A stretch of DNA of 64,000 nucleotides from Gamsiella multidivaricata (Eukaryota > Mortierellomycota > Mortierellomycetes > Mortierellales > Mortierellaceae): the NCBI RefSeq assembly GCF_025024155.1, contig NW_026251766.1, forward strand, positions 124,001-188,000. The letters run 5' to 3'. Positions 44,125-54,537 of this stretch are shown in pieces (within the stretch, counting starts at the first letter, position 1; every line of letters starts with the position of its first letter). The position numbers and the translations under genes are program-made. The notes beneath the pieces are model-generated. The model had not been told where the DNA came from and ran no database searches. It was given only the letters and a program-made list of their open reading frames with translations.

Positions 44125-46861
44125 GAGCAAAAAAAAAAAAGTAAATAAATCAAAGCTCCACGACGCCTTCATACGCGATGCGCCGAGTATTATGATCAAG
44201 GTATGGTCGGCAAATGATCTGGCATAGGTTTTACAGACTTTGCATGTTTTTATGCACACGTGTTCTCGTGCCTTCGCCAGCAATACACACTCTCTTGCGC
44301 CGCATTCCGACAAACATTATCGACATTTTTTCCTCAATATACTCAGCACCCTTGCGCTATGGAATCCGAGGACGAGTGGCATAGGGTCAACATTAGGGCT
44401 ACTACAAGGACGGCTAAGAGAACGATTACGAGAATGACATGAAGAACAGGAGGAGGAAGAATAGGAGGAGTGCGAGAAGGATGAGCAGAATCCGCTACTG
44501 CTGCAGTGGCGATAGCAGCAGAGATAGCCATTTAATTGGCAGCATTGAGAGAAGCCTTCTTCGACCGCGCCTCCAAATGATGGTCGTCGTCGACCTCTTC
44601 CAATGAATAGCCTATAGTATACGGAGGAGGGCTATTAGGAAGTCATCGTACAAGACCTTGAGTCCAAAGACGCATTACCGCACAGTCGCGTCGACCCTAC
44701 GAGCTGTCCAGTGCATACCGAAGTGGAAGTGCGACAAATGAATTATGCGGAAGTGCCATCGTCTAAGTCACGGTAACACAAGGACTGCCTGAGTGGGTGG
44801 AAGGAAGCAAGGGGAGCAGACGCAGGGCGAGCTCGCGACACAGCAGGAGGGACTTGGCGGCAGTGTATATTCAGCCTTATTCCAGTACAACGACATTAGG
44901 TACTCGAAAGCCCGCACGGAAAAGGTTGTTCAGGACTCTAGCCGAAACACAATTACTGCCGTTACTCTTCTCTTAACTGCTATCACCCTATTTGAAGCAT
45001 GTCCTTGGTGTTAACACACATATTCCAGATACTAAAGTATAAAGATGCTGGACCATGTGTGCGGACGAAGTGCTTTCAGCAGACGCCGAGGAAAGATTAC
45101 TAAGAAAATCGGGAATATGATGGTGGTCAGGGACGAACTGCAGGACATTGGATAAAATATTGGGTACACCGGAATGCCAATCATTGGTAATAACCCCCTG
45201 GTCGATGTCGATGTGCTGACCAAGGTTGACCGAGGGAGGTAGGTCTCTTCATAATAGAATCTGTAAGTCTGAATGCGAGAGAAAGCGCAGGCACTGGAGA
45301 AGCAGCAAGCGAAGGGGAAGCAACGACGAGAGGGCCACAGACAGAGTAGTAAGCAGACAGGAAGCAGCTTTCGAGATGAATGTTCTTCTCGTAAATTAAT
45401 ATAGTGTAGCGGAATTTGCTCGGTTCGAACAAGTTATTCAAGCCAAAACCTACCCGACAAGGACTCTAAGCACTGTCTCGGCAACAGTTAAAGGGAAATC
45501 AGCGGTTCATGATCTTGCTGACACTAAGTCCGACGACGAAGGAAGCGCGGACGGATGAGGCAACCGCGGTAAGGAAGATGTACGGAAGCGGGCGGTATAT
45601 AACAGCGCCCAGCAGCTTGAAAGAGCCAACATCGGCGATTGGTGCGTTGAGACAATCGATCTAAAGATGACAATAAACGGGAAGGAGAGCGAATAAGCGC
45701 TTGAGTCAGAGGAAACTGTGGAGCTATCGATCGACGGTCAAATAGTCGAAAGAGCGATCAAGCTCCGTAATTTAAGCTGAAGCGTTACGGGGGTAGATTG
45801 AGACTATGCAGGGAGGGCCACCACAACTTTGAGGAAGGTTTGAGAGGATGGGGAGGATTGGCGCAACAACAAGGCCCCAAAGTACAGAAAGTTGGCCTAA
45901 GCTTATCAACCAAAGATTGCGAGCCCGGATGGAACTGTTAGATCTTCTGTTTGGGATAACTGGGCCAATCGAGCCCTTTATTCTGCTTGTCTTTCCTAGT
46001 GTATTCTGCAGGAAGGTGTTTTGAATACTAACAAAAACGCGTATTTATGCTATACTGAAAGACCTTCCGATCACGACCTTTCTTTACGCTATCTACCATC
46101 ACGCCTACCTTCTGCCCCCATACCCATATCAACTCCAACCCAGCTATGTTTGAGGCGATGGACCTGGCCTCGAATTTAGCTCTGGAGATGACCATCCAAG
46201 AATTAGTTTCGGATTTTGCCTCCAGGACCAGCAACGAGCCTGTGGCAGAGGGCGACGATGTGAATGGCGAAGAAGAGACTGGTCTTTATGAATGCGACTC
46301 ATACAAGGGCGAGGAAGTGGAGAATGACGAATGAAACGTCTCGGAGTTGTTTTCGGCGCTCGAATGCGCGGATGAAGTGGATGTGCAATATGACGAGAAG
46401 GGCGACAGAGACAACTATGGTACGGACAGCGACCGTGACCAGCGCGTGAGGCGATGATTATTGAATGGGGATGGCACTGAAGAGGACCACAATGTCAATC
46501 GCCGATAATTCGGAGGAGGTGCACCTGCTGGTGTCATTGTATCGGACTCTGAGGATGACTCGGAAGACGAGTTGCACAGGTCTGTGGCACGACTATCTTG
46601 GACAAAACCCGCTTCGAAAGGGCGTTCAGTCGGCGCAGCAATGACGGCAAGAAGAGCGTGAATAATAGCGACAGTAGTGAGGATGAGAGTGACACTGTTG
46701 GGCCGTCCGAACCCAAGGTGAAAGACAGTGGTCAGGCGAATTCTTCCGACTTACCAGTATTTCGACATTCCTTGTACCATACATTCTGCACGTTTAGCAG
46801 ACGTCTTAATTTATTCCGCGCAATGAAACGACGTCTGAACAGAAATAGAAGTATGGGTTAA
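44125..46861 (+). pseudogene. Decayed coding region(s), acidic fragments
   Basis: No intact gene. Protein-like patches separated by stops on the plus strand are: QYNDIRYSKARTEKVVQDSS (about 44880-44945); NIGDWCVETIDLKMTINGK with a TAA at 45694, then ETVELSIDGQIVERAIKLRN to 45780; FEAMDLASNLALEMTIQELV with an acidic tail (46146-46334); and SDSEDDSEDELH-like acidic segments to 46760. The pattern suggests one or more long acidic genes, or a mobile element, decayed by stops and shifts. Family unknown. Confidence 0.35.
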
Positions 46862-47553
46862 CTCTCACTTTGAAAATACGAACAGTGGGGCTATTAGTGG
46901 AAGCCGCCCTGGTGGTTCAGATCCTGGTTGCCATGGCCATCGCCGCTGTTTTATCGCTTGATACAGACTGTTGTTTATACATCTTTCTGTTGAAGATTAA
47001 TAACTCCGTTTCATTCTCTAACAAGCCTTTGCAACTGTCCGTCCCTCTTCACACTCTTATATGTTGTCATTCCCGGCTTTTGGTTCTCAAAGATCTTCCA
47101 TCTCTGTCGCACCTATCCATCTCAACGCATCGGGACTATCTATACAAATTGCTGTATCCCAATGTAAATATCAAGTACCAGCCTTCTTTTAATATCTGTA
47201 CGCAATCATGATGGCAAAGGGTAAGGCACCAAATGATATGGAGCTCATACCATGCATGCAGCACTTGAAAAGGCTTAGGATTGCAATAAAGAGGCGCTTG
47301 CACACTGGCTGGCATGACGGAGAATGGTAACCATATCCTCTACTTTATCCTCTCTCATGTCTTGAGTATGTTAATTGGGCTCCATCGTGGTATAGGAAAC
47401 GCTGAAAAAGTGCCTATGAGAGTATTATTCAGACGCGCTGGAATGCTCCCAGGAAGGTTCCTTGAGTGACTGTTATAAGTTTGATGTCGTGCTTTTCGGC
47501 GATGCTTAACCAAGGCCCTCCCTCAGTCGCATCAGTCCATCATCCTGCCCGCC
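46862..47553. promoter_or_regulatory. Upstream region of the MTHFR gene
   Basis: No gene convincingly seen. An open frame at 46870-47211 starts hydrophobic but then becomes leader-like. Presumed promoter and 5'UTR of the gene starting at 47554. Confidence 0.35.
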
Positions 47554-49871
47554 ATGAAAATCAGTGACAAGATCATCCGCGCCGAGGAGGAGGGTCGCCC
47601 ATTCTGGTCCTTCGAGTACTTCCCCCCGAAGACCACCGCCGGTGTCCAGAATCTGTTTGAGCGCATGGAGCGCATGTACAATCTCGGCCCTGAATTCGTC
47701 GATATCACTTGGAACGCAGGCGGCACATCCTCGGACCTCACTACAGAGCTGGTCGCGACCGCACAGAGTGTCTATGGCCTCGAGACCTGCATGCACCTTA
47801 CATGTACCAACATGCCCAAGGAAAAAATCGACATTGCTCTCAAAGTAAGCTTTTTGTCTTTGTGTTCGTCATCACCAGGAGAAAGACCCTCAGTGCTCTC
47901 CACCGTCGTTGTTCTGATTTCTCTGATAACCCTTCTTTGTAGGCAGCCAAGGATTGCGGTAACCAAAACATACTCGCTCTTCGAGGTGACCCACCCCGAG
48001 GTCAGGAACAGTGGATCTCTTGTGACAACGGCTTTTCCTACGCCTCCGACCTAGTGGCCTACATTCGCCAGCAGTACGGCGACTATTTTTCGATTGGCGT
48101 GGCTGGCTACCCCGAAAAACATTTAGACTCGGCCGACGCAGAGGAGGATTTCAAATGGCTGAAGTTCAAGGTGGATCAGGGTGCAGATTTTGTTGTCACG
48201 CAATTGTTTTACGACACTGGCCTGTTCATCAACTGGGTTAAGGAGTGCCGGCAGCGCGGGATTACGGTTCCAATCTTGCCTGGTATCATGCCTATACAAA
48301 ACTTTGGCGGCTTTACGAGAATGACGGCTTTGTGCAAAACATACGTCCCGGACCATATCAGGAATGCTCTGGAGCCCATCAAGGTATTTTGATCGAATTG
48401 TTTCTCTCGTGTTGTCTGTCTCTGCTTCTCCCCCTCCCCTCCCCTCCTCTCTCTTTTTCTTTTTCTTTTTTTTCTTTTTTTTTTTCTGTTTTTCTTTTTT
48501 TTTTTCTGTTTTTCTTTTTTTTTTTCTGTTTTTCTTTTTTTTTTACCCTTGAGCCAGAGCTGAAAGTCAGTCTTTCATGTGGAAATAATAGGAAGACGAC
48601 CAGGCGGTGAAGGACTATGGCGTCAAGTTGGCAATCGAGATGTGCCGGGAGATCAAGGCTGCAGGAATCAATGGGTTTCATTTTTACACCCTTAATCTTG
48701 AGAAATCCACTAGGCTCATCCTTGAAGGACTGAACTTTGTTGCGCCGCGTGAGAACGTCCGTCAGCTGCCATGGAACCCATCCTTGTCCAAAAAGCGTGA
48801 GAAGGAGAATGTTCGGCCTATCTTTTGGAAGAACAGAATCAAGTCCTATATTACCCGTACGGAGGCATGGGACGAGTTCCCGAACGGTCGCTGGGGAGAC
48901 TCTCGCTCGCCAGCATTTGGAGAACTGGATGGCTACGGTACTTCGCTCAAGGTCCCCGCAAAGGAAGCTTTGGAGATGTGGGGTTATCCTCAGGACCCTG
49001 ATGATGTGGCGGATCTCTTTGCAAAATACTGTCGTGGAGAGATCAAGTCGATTCCTTGGAGTGACGAGAGTTCGCTTTATCCTGAGACGGATGCGATCAG
49101 GGATACTTTGGCGAATTTGAATCGACGTGGTTACTTGACCATCAATTCCCAGCCTGCCGTTAATGGTGTGCGCTCGGACGACAAGGTCCATGGATGGGGA
49201 CCAAAGAATGGATACGTCTACCAAAAGGTAATACAGCTTGCAGGTCTTTTTATTCGATTAGCAAGCAGCTTTCTGGTGTCCTTTACTGTATTCAGGTTAC
49301 TCATTTGCATTACCCTTGCCATTATTGAAATACTTGTTGTAGGCGTACCTCGAATTCTTTATTTCGCCCGAGAACTTGAGTGAACTGGTCAGGAGGATTG
49401 AGGATGAACTCCAGATTACATACTACGCCGTCAACAGGCGCGGCGATCTCCGGACGAACAGTCAGAATGATGGACCAAATGCCGTTACATGGGGTGTATT
49501 TGTTGGCAAGGAAATTGTACAGCCAACCGTGGTCGAAGTTGTCAGCTTCATGGCTTGGAAGGTAATGTAACCTAGTAAAACGTCTTCTGATCTGTCGAGG
49601 GAGTTCTATCGTGAGAGCTATATGAACCTTACACTGTATTTTTTATTGATCTTCTGAACAATAGGACGAGGCGTTCGAGTTGTGGTCAGAATGGTCAAAG
49701 ATTTATACGCCATCAACAACGCCGGCGAAAGTGATCAATGCCATTCGGGACGAATGGTACCTGATCAATATTGTGCACAATGATTTTCAGGATCAGGATG
49801 GTCTCTTCCGCGTCCTAGACTCGGTCAAGACTGCGAACAACTCAGCTTTGATTGCGAACGGCCTTGCGTGA
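47554..49871 (+). CDS. MET13: Methylenetetrahydrofolate reductase
   Basis: Reduces 5,10-methylene-THF to 5-methyl-THF (FAD, NAD(P)H) for methionine synthesis in the cytosol. Five exons, 47554-47844, 47943-48383, 48592-49227, 49343-49561 and 49665-49871, all phase 0, give 597 residues, the usual eukaryotic length. The N-terminal TIM-barrel domain shows WSFEYFPPKT with the catalytic Glu, FVDITWNAGG, HLTCTNM, ALRGDPPRG, FSIGVAGYPEKH, DQGADFVVTQLFYD and PGIMPIQ. The linker and C-terminal domain show NVRPIFWKNR, WGDSRSPAFGEL, SAYLEFF-like AYLEFFISPENL and NAVTWGVF. In animals this second domain is the S-adenosylmethionine-sensing part. Intron 2 (48384-48591) holds a CTTTTTTTTTTCTGTTT-type tandem repeat. 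MET13 is used as the yeast counterpart name; MET12 is a possible alternative. Confidence 0.95.
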
Positions 49872-50174
49872 GCATTCATCTTACGTGTGTATGCACCTGA
49901 ATCAGTGCATAAGACAGGACGTGGAGGCGATTATTAGTTATCCGCGATACCATAACGACCGTGAGAGCAGACTAGAGCGTTGGCTAATAAGGAACATCCA
50001 TATTAGCCGAAAAGAAGCAAATGTGTATACGCATCCAAAGAAGACACCACTGGACGAATCACACGCGTTTATCAAAATAGTAATGGTATTATTTATTCCT
50101 GCGTAGACACCATATTTTCCTGAGCATCATATTGGAGTAAGCTTGAGGCACCAGGCCCTCGCTCTAGAATCGTT
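49872..50174. terminator. Convergent 3' flanks
   Basis: Short AT-rich region between the MTHFR gene and the converging left-hand hydrolase gene; holds both 3'UTRs. No gene seen. Confidence 0.35.
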
Positions 50175-50927
50175 TTAGTAAGCCTTGGTACAAATGCTGA
50201 CGGCCTGACTCGCGCGGGTGGCATAGCGGTCTGGGTAAGCCGAGCGCTGAACGCGCTGAGCGGCAGTTCCAATCGGCATGCTAGCCCAGCCTTTGACGCC
50301 CTTCAAGGCCTTATAGAACAAACCGGCAGAGCTGGCAGGGTCCATACACTGTTTAGCAGTTCCCCATAGCGGAGACTGCTGCTGGAAAATGCCGACCGAC
50401 TGGTGGTCGGATCCCACGGCATCGTGAGGCAAGTTGCAGGATCCCGCGACCTTGTAGTTGCAATAAACCGCAATATTGGACTCGACCAAGGCGGTGGCAA
50501 TGGCAACGGCACAACCACGGGCACCGACTCCGTAGGTATGGGCAGCCTTGGCGATCGTGCGGGCGTATCCAGACTGACGTGCATTTAATCCGGGCAGGTT
50601 ATTACCAGAAGGAGGAGGAGTAGTACCCTTGCATGCAGGAGCAGCACGTCCATCGGTTCCGGTGTAGACGTAGGTATCGGTGACATAGCCGCCAGGGACG
50701 TGATCCCAGATGGTGGAGGTGCCGTACTTGCCAGTGACCTTGGTACCGGTGGCCGTGCAGTCGATAGTGACCTTAGCGCCGTTCTTGATTGATCCGACGA
50801 CCTTGGACGAGGTGGAGGGTCCGGAGTGGATGTTCAGAGGAGCACCGGCGGTGTGGACAGTGCCGGTAGCGGCCTGTGTCGAGGCGATGGATGCGACGAG
50901 TGCGATAAGGGCAAGCGAGAACTTCAT
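50175..50927 (-). CDS. Secreted SH3b plus lysozyme/transglycosylase-like protein
   Basis: Intronless, 250 residues. A signal peptide (1-19, FSLALIALVASIASTQA) is followed by a bacterial-type SH3-like (SH3b) domain (about 25-100; APLNIHSGPSTSSKVVGSI, WDHVPGGYVTDTYVY) with paired Cys, a short Thr/Pro/Ser hinge, and a catalytic-type module (about 118-250). That module shows GYARTIAKAAHTYGVGARG, ATALVESN (candidate catalytic Glu149), GSDHQSVGIFQQQSPLWGT and RSAYPDRYA. This pattern resembles, from memory, actinobacterial secreted lysozyme/lytic-transglycosylase-like proteins that cut peptidoglycan glycan strands. Residues 1-104 are identical to those of the gene at 52954 because both lie in inverted-repeat arms. 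Peptidoglycan as target and horizontal origin of the catalytic module are inference. A TATA box lies at 51026-51033. Confidence 0.85.
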   Translation of the reverse strand: MKFSLALIALVASIASTQAATGTVHTAGAPLNIHSGPSTSSKVVGSIKNGAKVTIDCTATGTKVTGKYGTSTIWDHVPGGYVTDTYVYTGTDGRAAPACKGTTPPPSGNNLPGLNARQSGYARTIAKAAHTYGVGARGCAVAIATALVESNIAVYCNYKVAGSCNLPHDAVGSDHQSVGIFQQQSPLWGTAKQCMDPASSAGLFYKALKGVKGWASMPIGTAAQRVQRSAYPDRYATRASQAVSICTKAY

Positions 50928-51529
50928 GTTTGGATTGAGTTGGTTTGGTTTGGTTTGGTTGAACTGAGTTGGGCTTGATGAGAGGAAGGCTGGGTGAATG
51001 GCTTTTTTCAGGGCAGATGGAGCTCTTTTTATATCTGCCTGGCAAGAGAGTGGAGCCGTAGATGGATGCCCCGGCCTTGTGTGACAGCAACTGGGACACA
51101 ACGCATTGCGCGCTCTCGACCAGCAACACTTGGCACCGTTAGCGCGGTGATGGGTGTGAGCGCGGTCCAGCGAATGAAGAGTCGTGGAGAAGAAGAAAAA
51201 AAAAGCGGCGTGGATAGAAAGATGTCTGAACACGGCGCGCACTTTCCTTTAGAGGCCATCCATTTGTTTTTGTCTTTGTCCTATCGTCCTTGAGAGGACC
51301 GTTGGAAGGTCTAGGTGATTTCATTTACAGTTTCGATCTACAATCAAGAACGCGCGCGCGAAATTTTAATCGAGCATAGAGCGTGTGCATGTGTGAGACA
51401 GAAGGAACAGCAGAGCCCGCTGCACCGCCGACTCGCTTAGGAGTAACCAGTCATTAAGTAATTGTGTTTTCTTCTTTTTCATCGAGAGCAGCCCAAGGAA
51501 CTCGGGAGTACGCGTAGACTCTCTGGGAT
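50617..51529 (-). repeat. Inverted repeat, left arm (913 bp)
   Basis: Pairs with 52352-53264 in opposite orientation. Coordinates of matching points always sum to 103,881 (ATGs at 50927 and 52954, several spurious frames, both ends), so there is no net length difference. All stretches compared at base level, and six shared translated frames, are identical. The arm covers promoter, 5'UTR, signal peptide and SH3b domain, and ends in the codon for residue 104. Confidence 0.95.
51026..51033 (-). promoter_or_regulatory. TATA box of left hydrolase gene
   Basis: TATAAAAA on the minus strand about 100 bp upstream of the ATG at 50927; mirror image of 52848-52855. Confidence 0.65.
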
Positions 51530-52351
51530 CTCGATGTGTAGCGTCAACGACACAGGGACCGCTAGCCGTGTTGGGAGCATTTGCAAAAATGGCTTCGGAA
51601 TGTGAATGTTACACACGATTATGATTGGCACAAGGATATGGTTGAAACGACAATAAACACCGTACGGATAAAAAGAGACTAAACAGCCAACAAAGTCTGC
51701 GGTATTCCGTTCTGATTGGTCTCTGAGGGCAGTTGAGTACCTGTTCACACTCAGTCTCCATGTCCCCCCATGGACTATGGATTCCTAACTAATTATCACT
51801 ACTTGTAATACGACCATCAATAGCAGCGCAACGATGAGAGCGTAGCTACTTCATGTCTAATACTAGGCGCGCGTTTGCCGGTGAGGATGAAGGATCAATT
51901 GATACTGAATGAGCTTCTCTGTACTCTTTAAACAAACAAAAAGGCAAAAGGGGCGCGACGCGTGCAAGGAGAATGAACCCAAAAAAGACTAGGGGTTGTG
52001 GTCTGGTACCTTGAAATTACTGAGATAAACAAAGCATGCACAGCCCAATTAACCCAAAGCAGGTGTGGTCGTCCAAAAGCGGCGCCCTTGCATGTTTACA
52101 TTGATACCTCTTCATTATCCCGCCGATGGCCGTGGACGAGAGCTACACCCTCTACCCAAGAATTAGCCAGAGCGGTCCTCCCGATGGAAAAAGGGCCAAT
52201 CCCCATCGAGGACAAAAATAAACATGCGCACAGATATTAACGATCTTCCAGGGATGCATATACTAATACTCCAACATGCGGAACAAACTTAAAAAAGGGT
52301 TGAAGGCTCCCAGCGACTGACTGGTTTATCTTTGTTAATAATATTTAATAA
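51530..52351. other. Spacer of the inverted repeat (822 bp)
   Basis: Unique sequence between the two arms, forming the middle of a divergent promoter region. No gene seen; short frames lack coding character. Confidence 0.6.
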
Positions 52352-53264
52352 ATCCCAGAGAGTCTACGCGTACTCCCGAGTTCCTTGGGCTGCTCTCGAT
52401 GAAAAAGAAGAAAACACAATTACTTAATGACTGGTTACTCCTAAGCGAGTCGGCGGTGCAGCGGGCTCTGCTGTTCCTTCTGTCTCACACATGCACACGC
52501 TCTATGCTCGATTAAAATTTCGCGCGCGCGTTCTTGATTGTAGATCGAAACTGTAAATGAAATCACCTAGACCTTCCAACGGTCCTCTCAAGGACGATAG
52601 GACAAAGACAAAAACAAATGGATGGCCTCTAAAGGAAAGTGCGCGCCGTGTTCAGACATCTTTCTATCCACGCCGCTTTTTTTTTCTTCTTCTCCACGAC
52701 TCTTCATTCGCTGGACCGCGCTCACACCCATCACCGCGCTAACGGTGCCAAGTGTTGCTGGTCGAGAGCGCGCAATGCGTTGTGTCCCAGTTGCTGTCAC
52801 ACAAGGCCGGGGCATCCATCTACGGCTCCACTCTCTTGCCAGGCAGATATAAAAAGAGCTCCATCTGCCCTGAAAAAAGCCATTCACCCAGCCTTCCTCT
52901 CATCAAGCCCAACTCAGTTCAACCAAACCAAACCAAACCAACTCAATCCAAACATGAAGTTCTCGCTTGCCCTTATCGCACTCGTCGCATCCATCGCCTC
53001 GACACAGGCCGCTACCGGCACTGTCCACACCGCCGGTGCTCCTCTGAACATCCACTCCGGACCCTCCACCTCGTCCAAGGTCGTCGGATCAATCAAGAAC
53101 GGCGCTAAGGTCACTATCGACTGCACGGCCACCGGTACCAAGGTCACTGGCAAGTACGGCACCTCCACCATCTGGGATCACGTCCCTGGCGGCTATGTCA
53201 CCGATACCTACGTCTACACCGGAACCGATGGACGTGCTGCTCCTGCATGCAAGGGTACTACTCC
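52352..53264 (+). repeat. Inverted repeat, right arm (913 bp)
   Basis: Mirror of 50617-51529. Identity begins at ATCCCAGAGAG (52352), stops abruptly at 53264, and is lost on the first base past each end in the alignment made by eye. Confidence 0.95.
52848..52855 (+). promoter_or_regulatory. TATA box of right hydrolase gene
   Basis: TATAAAAA about 100 bp before the ATG at 52954, within CAGATATAAAAAGAGCTCC; the leader then carries repeated CCAAACCAAA units. Confidence 0.65.
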
Positions 53265-53784
53265 CTCTCCTCCTACCAGCGGCTGTCAAGCCTCTGGCAT
53301 TAGCAACCCCAGGACCTGCGCTGGCGCGGTCCAGTGGGCTGTCTCCCATATTTCGACTAGCCGCAACTCCGATTACATTGGATGGTGTGACAAGATCATG
53401 GCTCGTGCCTACGGTCGCTCCTACTCTGGGTTCAACACTGCTTATATTCACTGGCAGTCTACCCCGAGCAAGTACAGGCACCCTAATGACCGCAACCCTC
53501 CAGCCGGCGCTCTGGTCTTTTACAAGGGTGGCAAAACCGGAGCCGGCCATATTGCCATCTCTACTGGTGGTGCCAACATCATCTCGACCGACATTAACGG
53601 CCTCGGTACTCTCACTCGCAGCACGATTGGTGCCATCGAGAGCAAGTGGGGCCAGGTAAATTATTTGTTGTCCAATTGTTCCTCCTCTCGAGCACCTTGG
53701 CATGCAGCGTCCTTGACTAACTAGTTTGTGTTCGTGTTCTTTCTACAGAAATACCTCGGCTGGACCGCCCCCTACTACCGCTAA
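52954..53784 (+). CDS. Secreted SH3b plus CHAP/NlpC-like cysteine peptidase/amidase
   Basis: Two exons, 52954-53655 and 53749-53784 (phase 0, GTAAAT donor, TTCTACAG acceptor), give 245 residues. Residues 1-104 (signal peptide, SH3b domain) are the same as in the divergent gene at 50927. The C-terminal module (about 111-245) is unrelated to that partner: TCAGAVQWAVSHIS, YIGWCDKIMARAYG (candidate nucleophile Cys145), DRNPPAGALVFY, GAGHIAIST (candidate His199), ANIISTDINGLG, and across the intron SKWGQKYLGWTAPYY. A Cys followed by a G-H-I/V-A strand is the layout of CHAP/NlpC-P60-type peptidoglycan amidases and endopeptidases; look-alikes recalled are actinobacterial. The intron inside the bacterial-type module shows it is settled in a eukaryotic genome. 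Function on bacterial walls is inference. Confidence 0.85.
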
Positions 53785-54537
53785 AAGGGTTCGTGATGCA
53801 ATACTGGTAGAAATCTCGAAAGTTCCGACGGTGTGGTCATGGAATGTTGTCGACACTCGACTGCCTGGCCATGATGTCTTTTAAAAGAAGCACACTGGTT
53901 ATTAGAATATTGAATAAAGATAACGCAATAACACCTTGCGACAGGTTGAAATCGTACTTGCACTCCTGCATTATAGTGTGATGGGTAGCTTCGATTATAG
54001 GACTGTAGGCCTACTGTCCGATTCTGTTTTTGATATGTGACTCGGTGGGGGGAGGGGGAGGGGAGGAGGGGCGGGAGTGAGGGTAGACCTCATGGGAGAG
54101 CGAATACAAGGCAGAGACAAAAAAGTGTAAAGAAGCAGTTCGTTTGCCAGTTTGGTATTTTTAGTGACGAGCGCCTAGCGTGGACTGATTGTATCCTTGG
54201 GCGGAAGGCCTTAGAAGTTTGATTGATCAGAAAGAAAGTCCCTGGTCGGTAAAAAATGGCAGGGCGAGTTTGATCCGCAGTTGGTAGAAGACAGCATGAG
54301 CGTGCAGGTGTTGCTACATGGGCTCGATCAAAGGGCATATCAGCTATAACTGCCCGATCAGAGGACGCTGTAAGACAAAAGGCACCAGTCGGAGACAACT
54401 GTCGATCGCGTGGGGTGATCTGAAAATTTTATTTGTTTCAGAAATAGAGTCGCCCGTGCAACGATGAGTTCCTGTGCACCGTACGAGTAGTAGTCTGTCA
54501 TTTCAGTGTCTTTCTTGCATGCTATGCGGAAAGGCAC
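53785..54537. other. Intergenic, convergent 3' flanks with a G-rich run
   Basis: No gene supported. A G-rich stretch at about 54044-54076 (runs of 4-6 G) could form a quadruplex on the plus strand. Confidence 0.4.

Noticed and set aside
48379..49224. 281-codon minus-strand frame
   Set aside because: Antisense of the MTHFR exon plus its pyrimidine-repeat intron; the Lys-rich end comes from the repeat.
51479..52240. Open frames in the spacer of the inverted repeat (51479-51748 minus, 51998-52240 plus)
   Set aside because: Short, without domains, biased composition or splice context; the region is better explained as promoter spacer.
50773..53108. Mirror-image frames in the arms (118, 99, 85, 76 and 61 aa, each present twice)
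   Set aside because: They are out-of-frame or antisense shadows of the SH3b gene and its leader; their duplication only reflects the inverted repeat.
50175..53784. Bacterial contamination or prophage as the source of the hydrolase pair
   Set aside because: Eukaryotic TATA and leader, a signal peptide in fungal style, a spliceosomal intron and flanking fungal genes argue for a true fungal locus.
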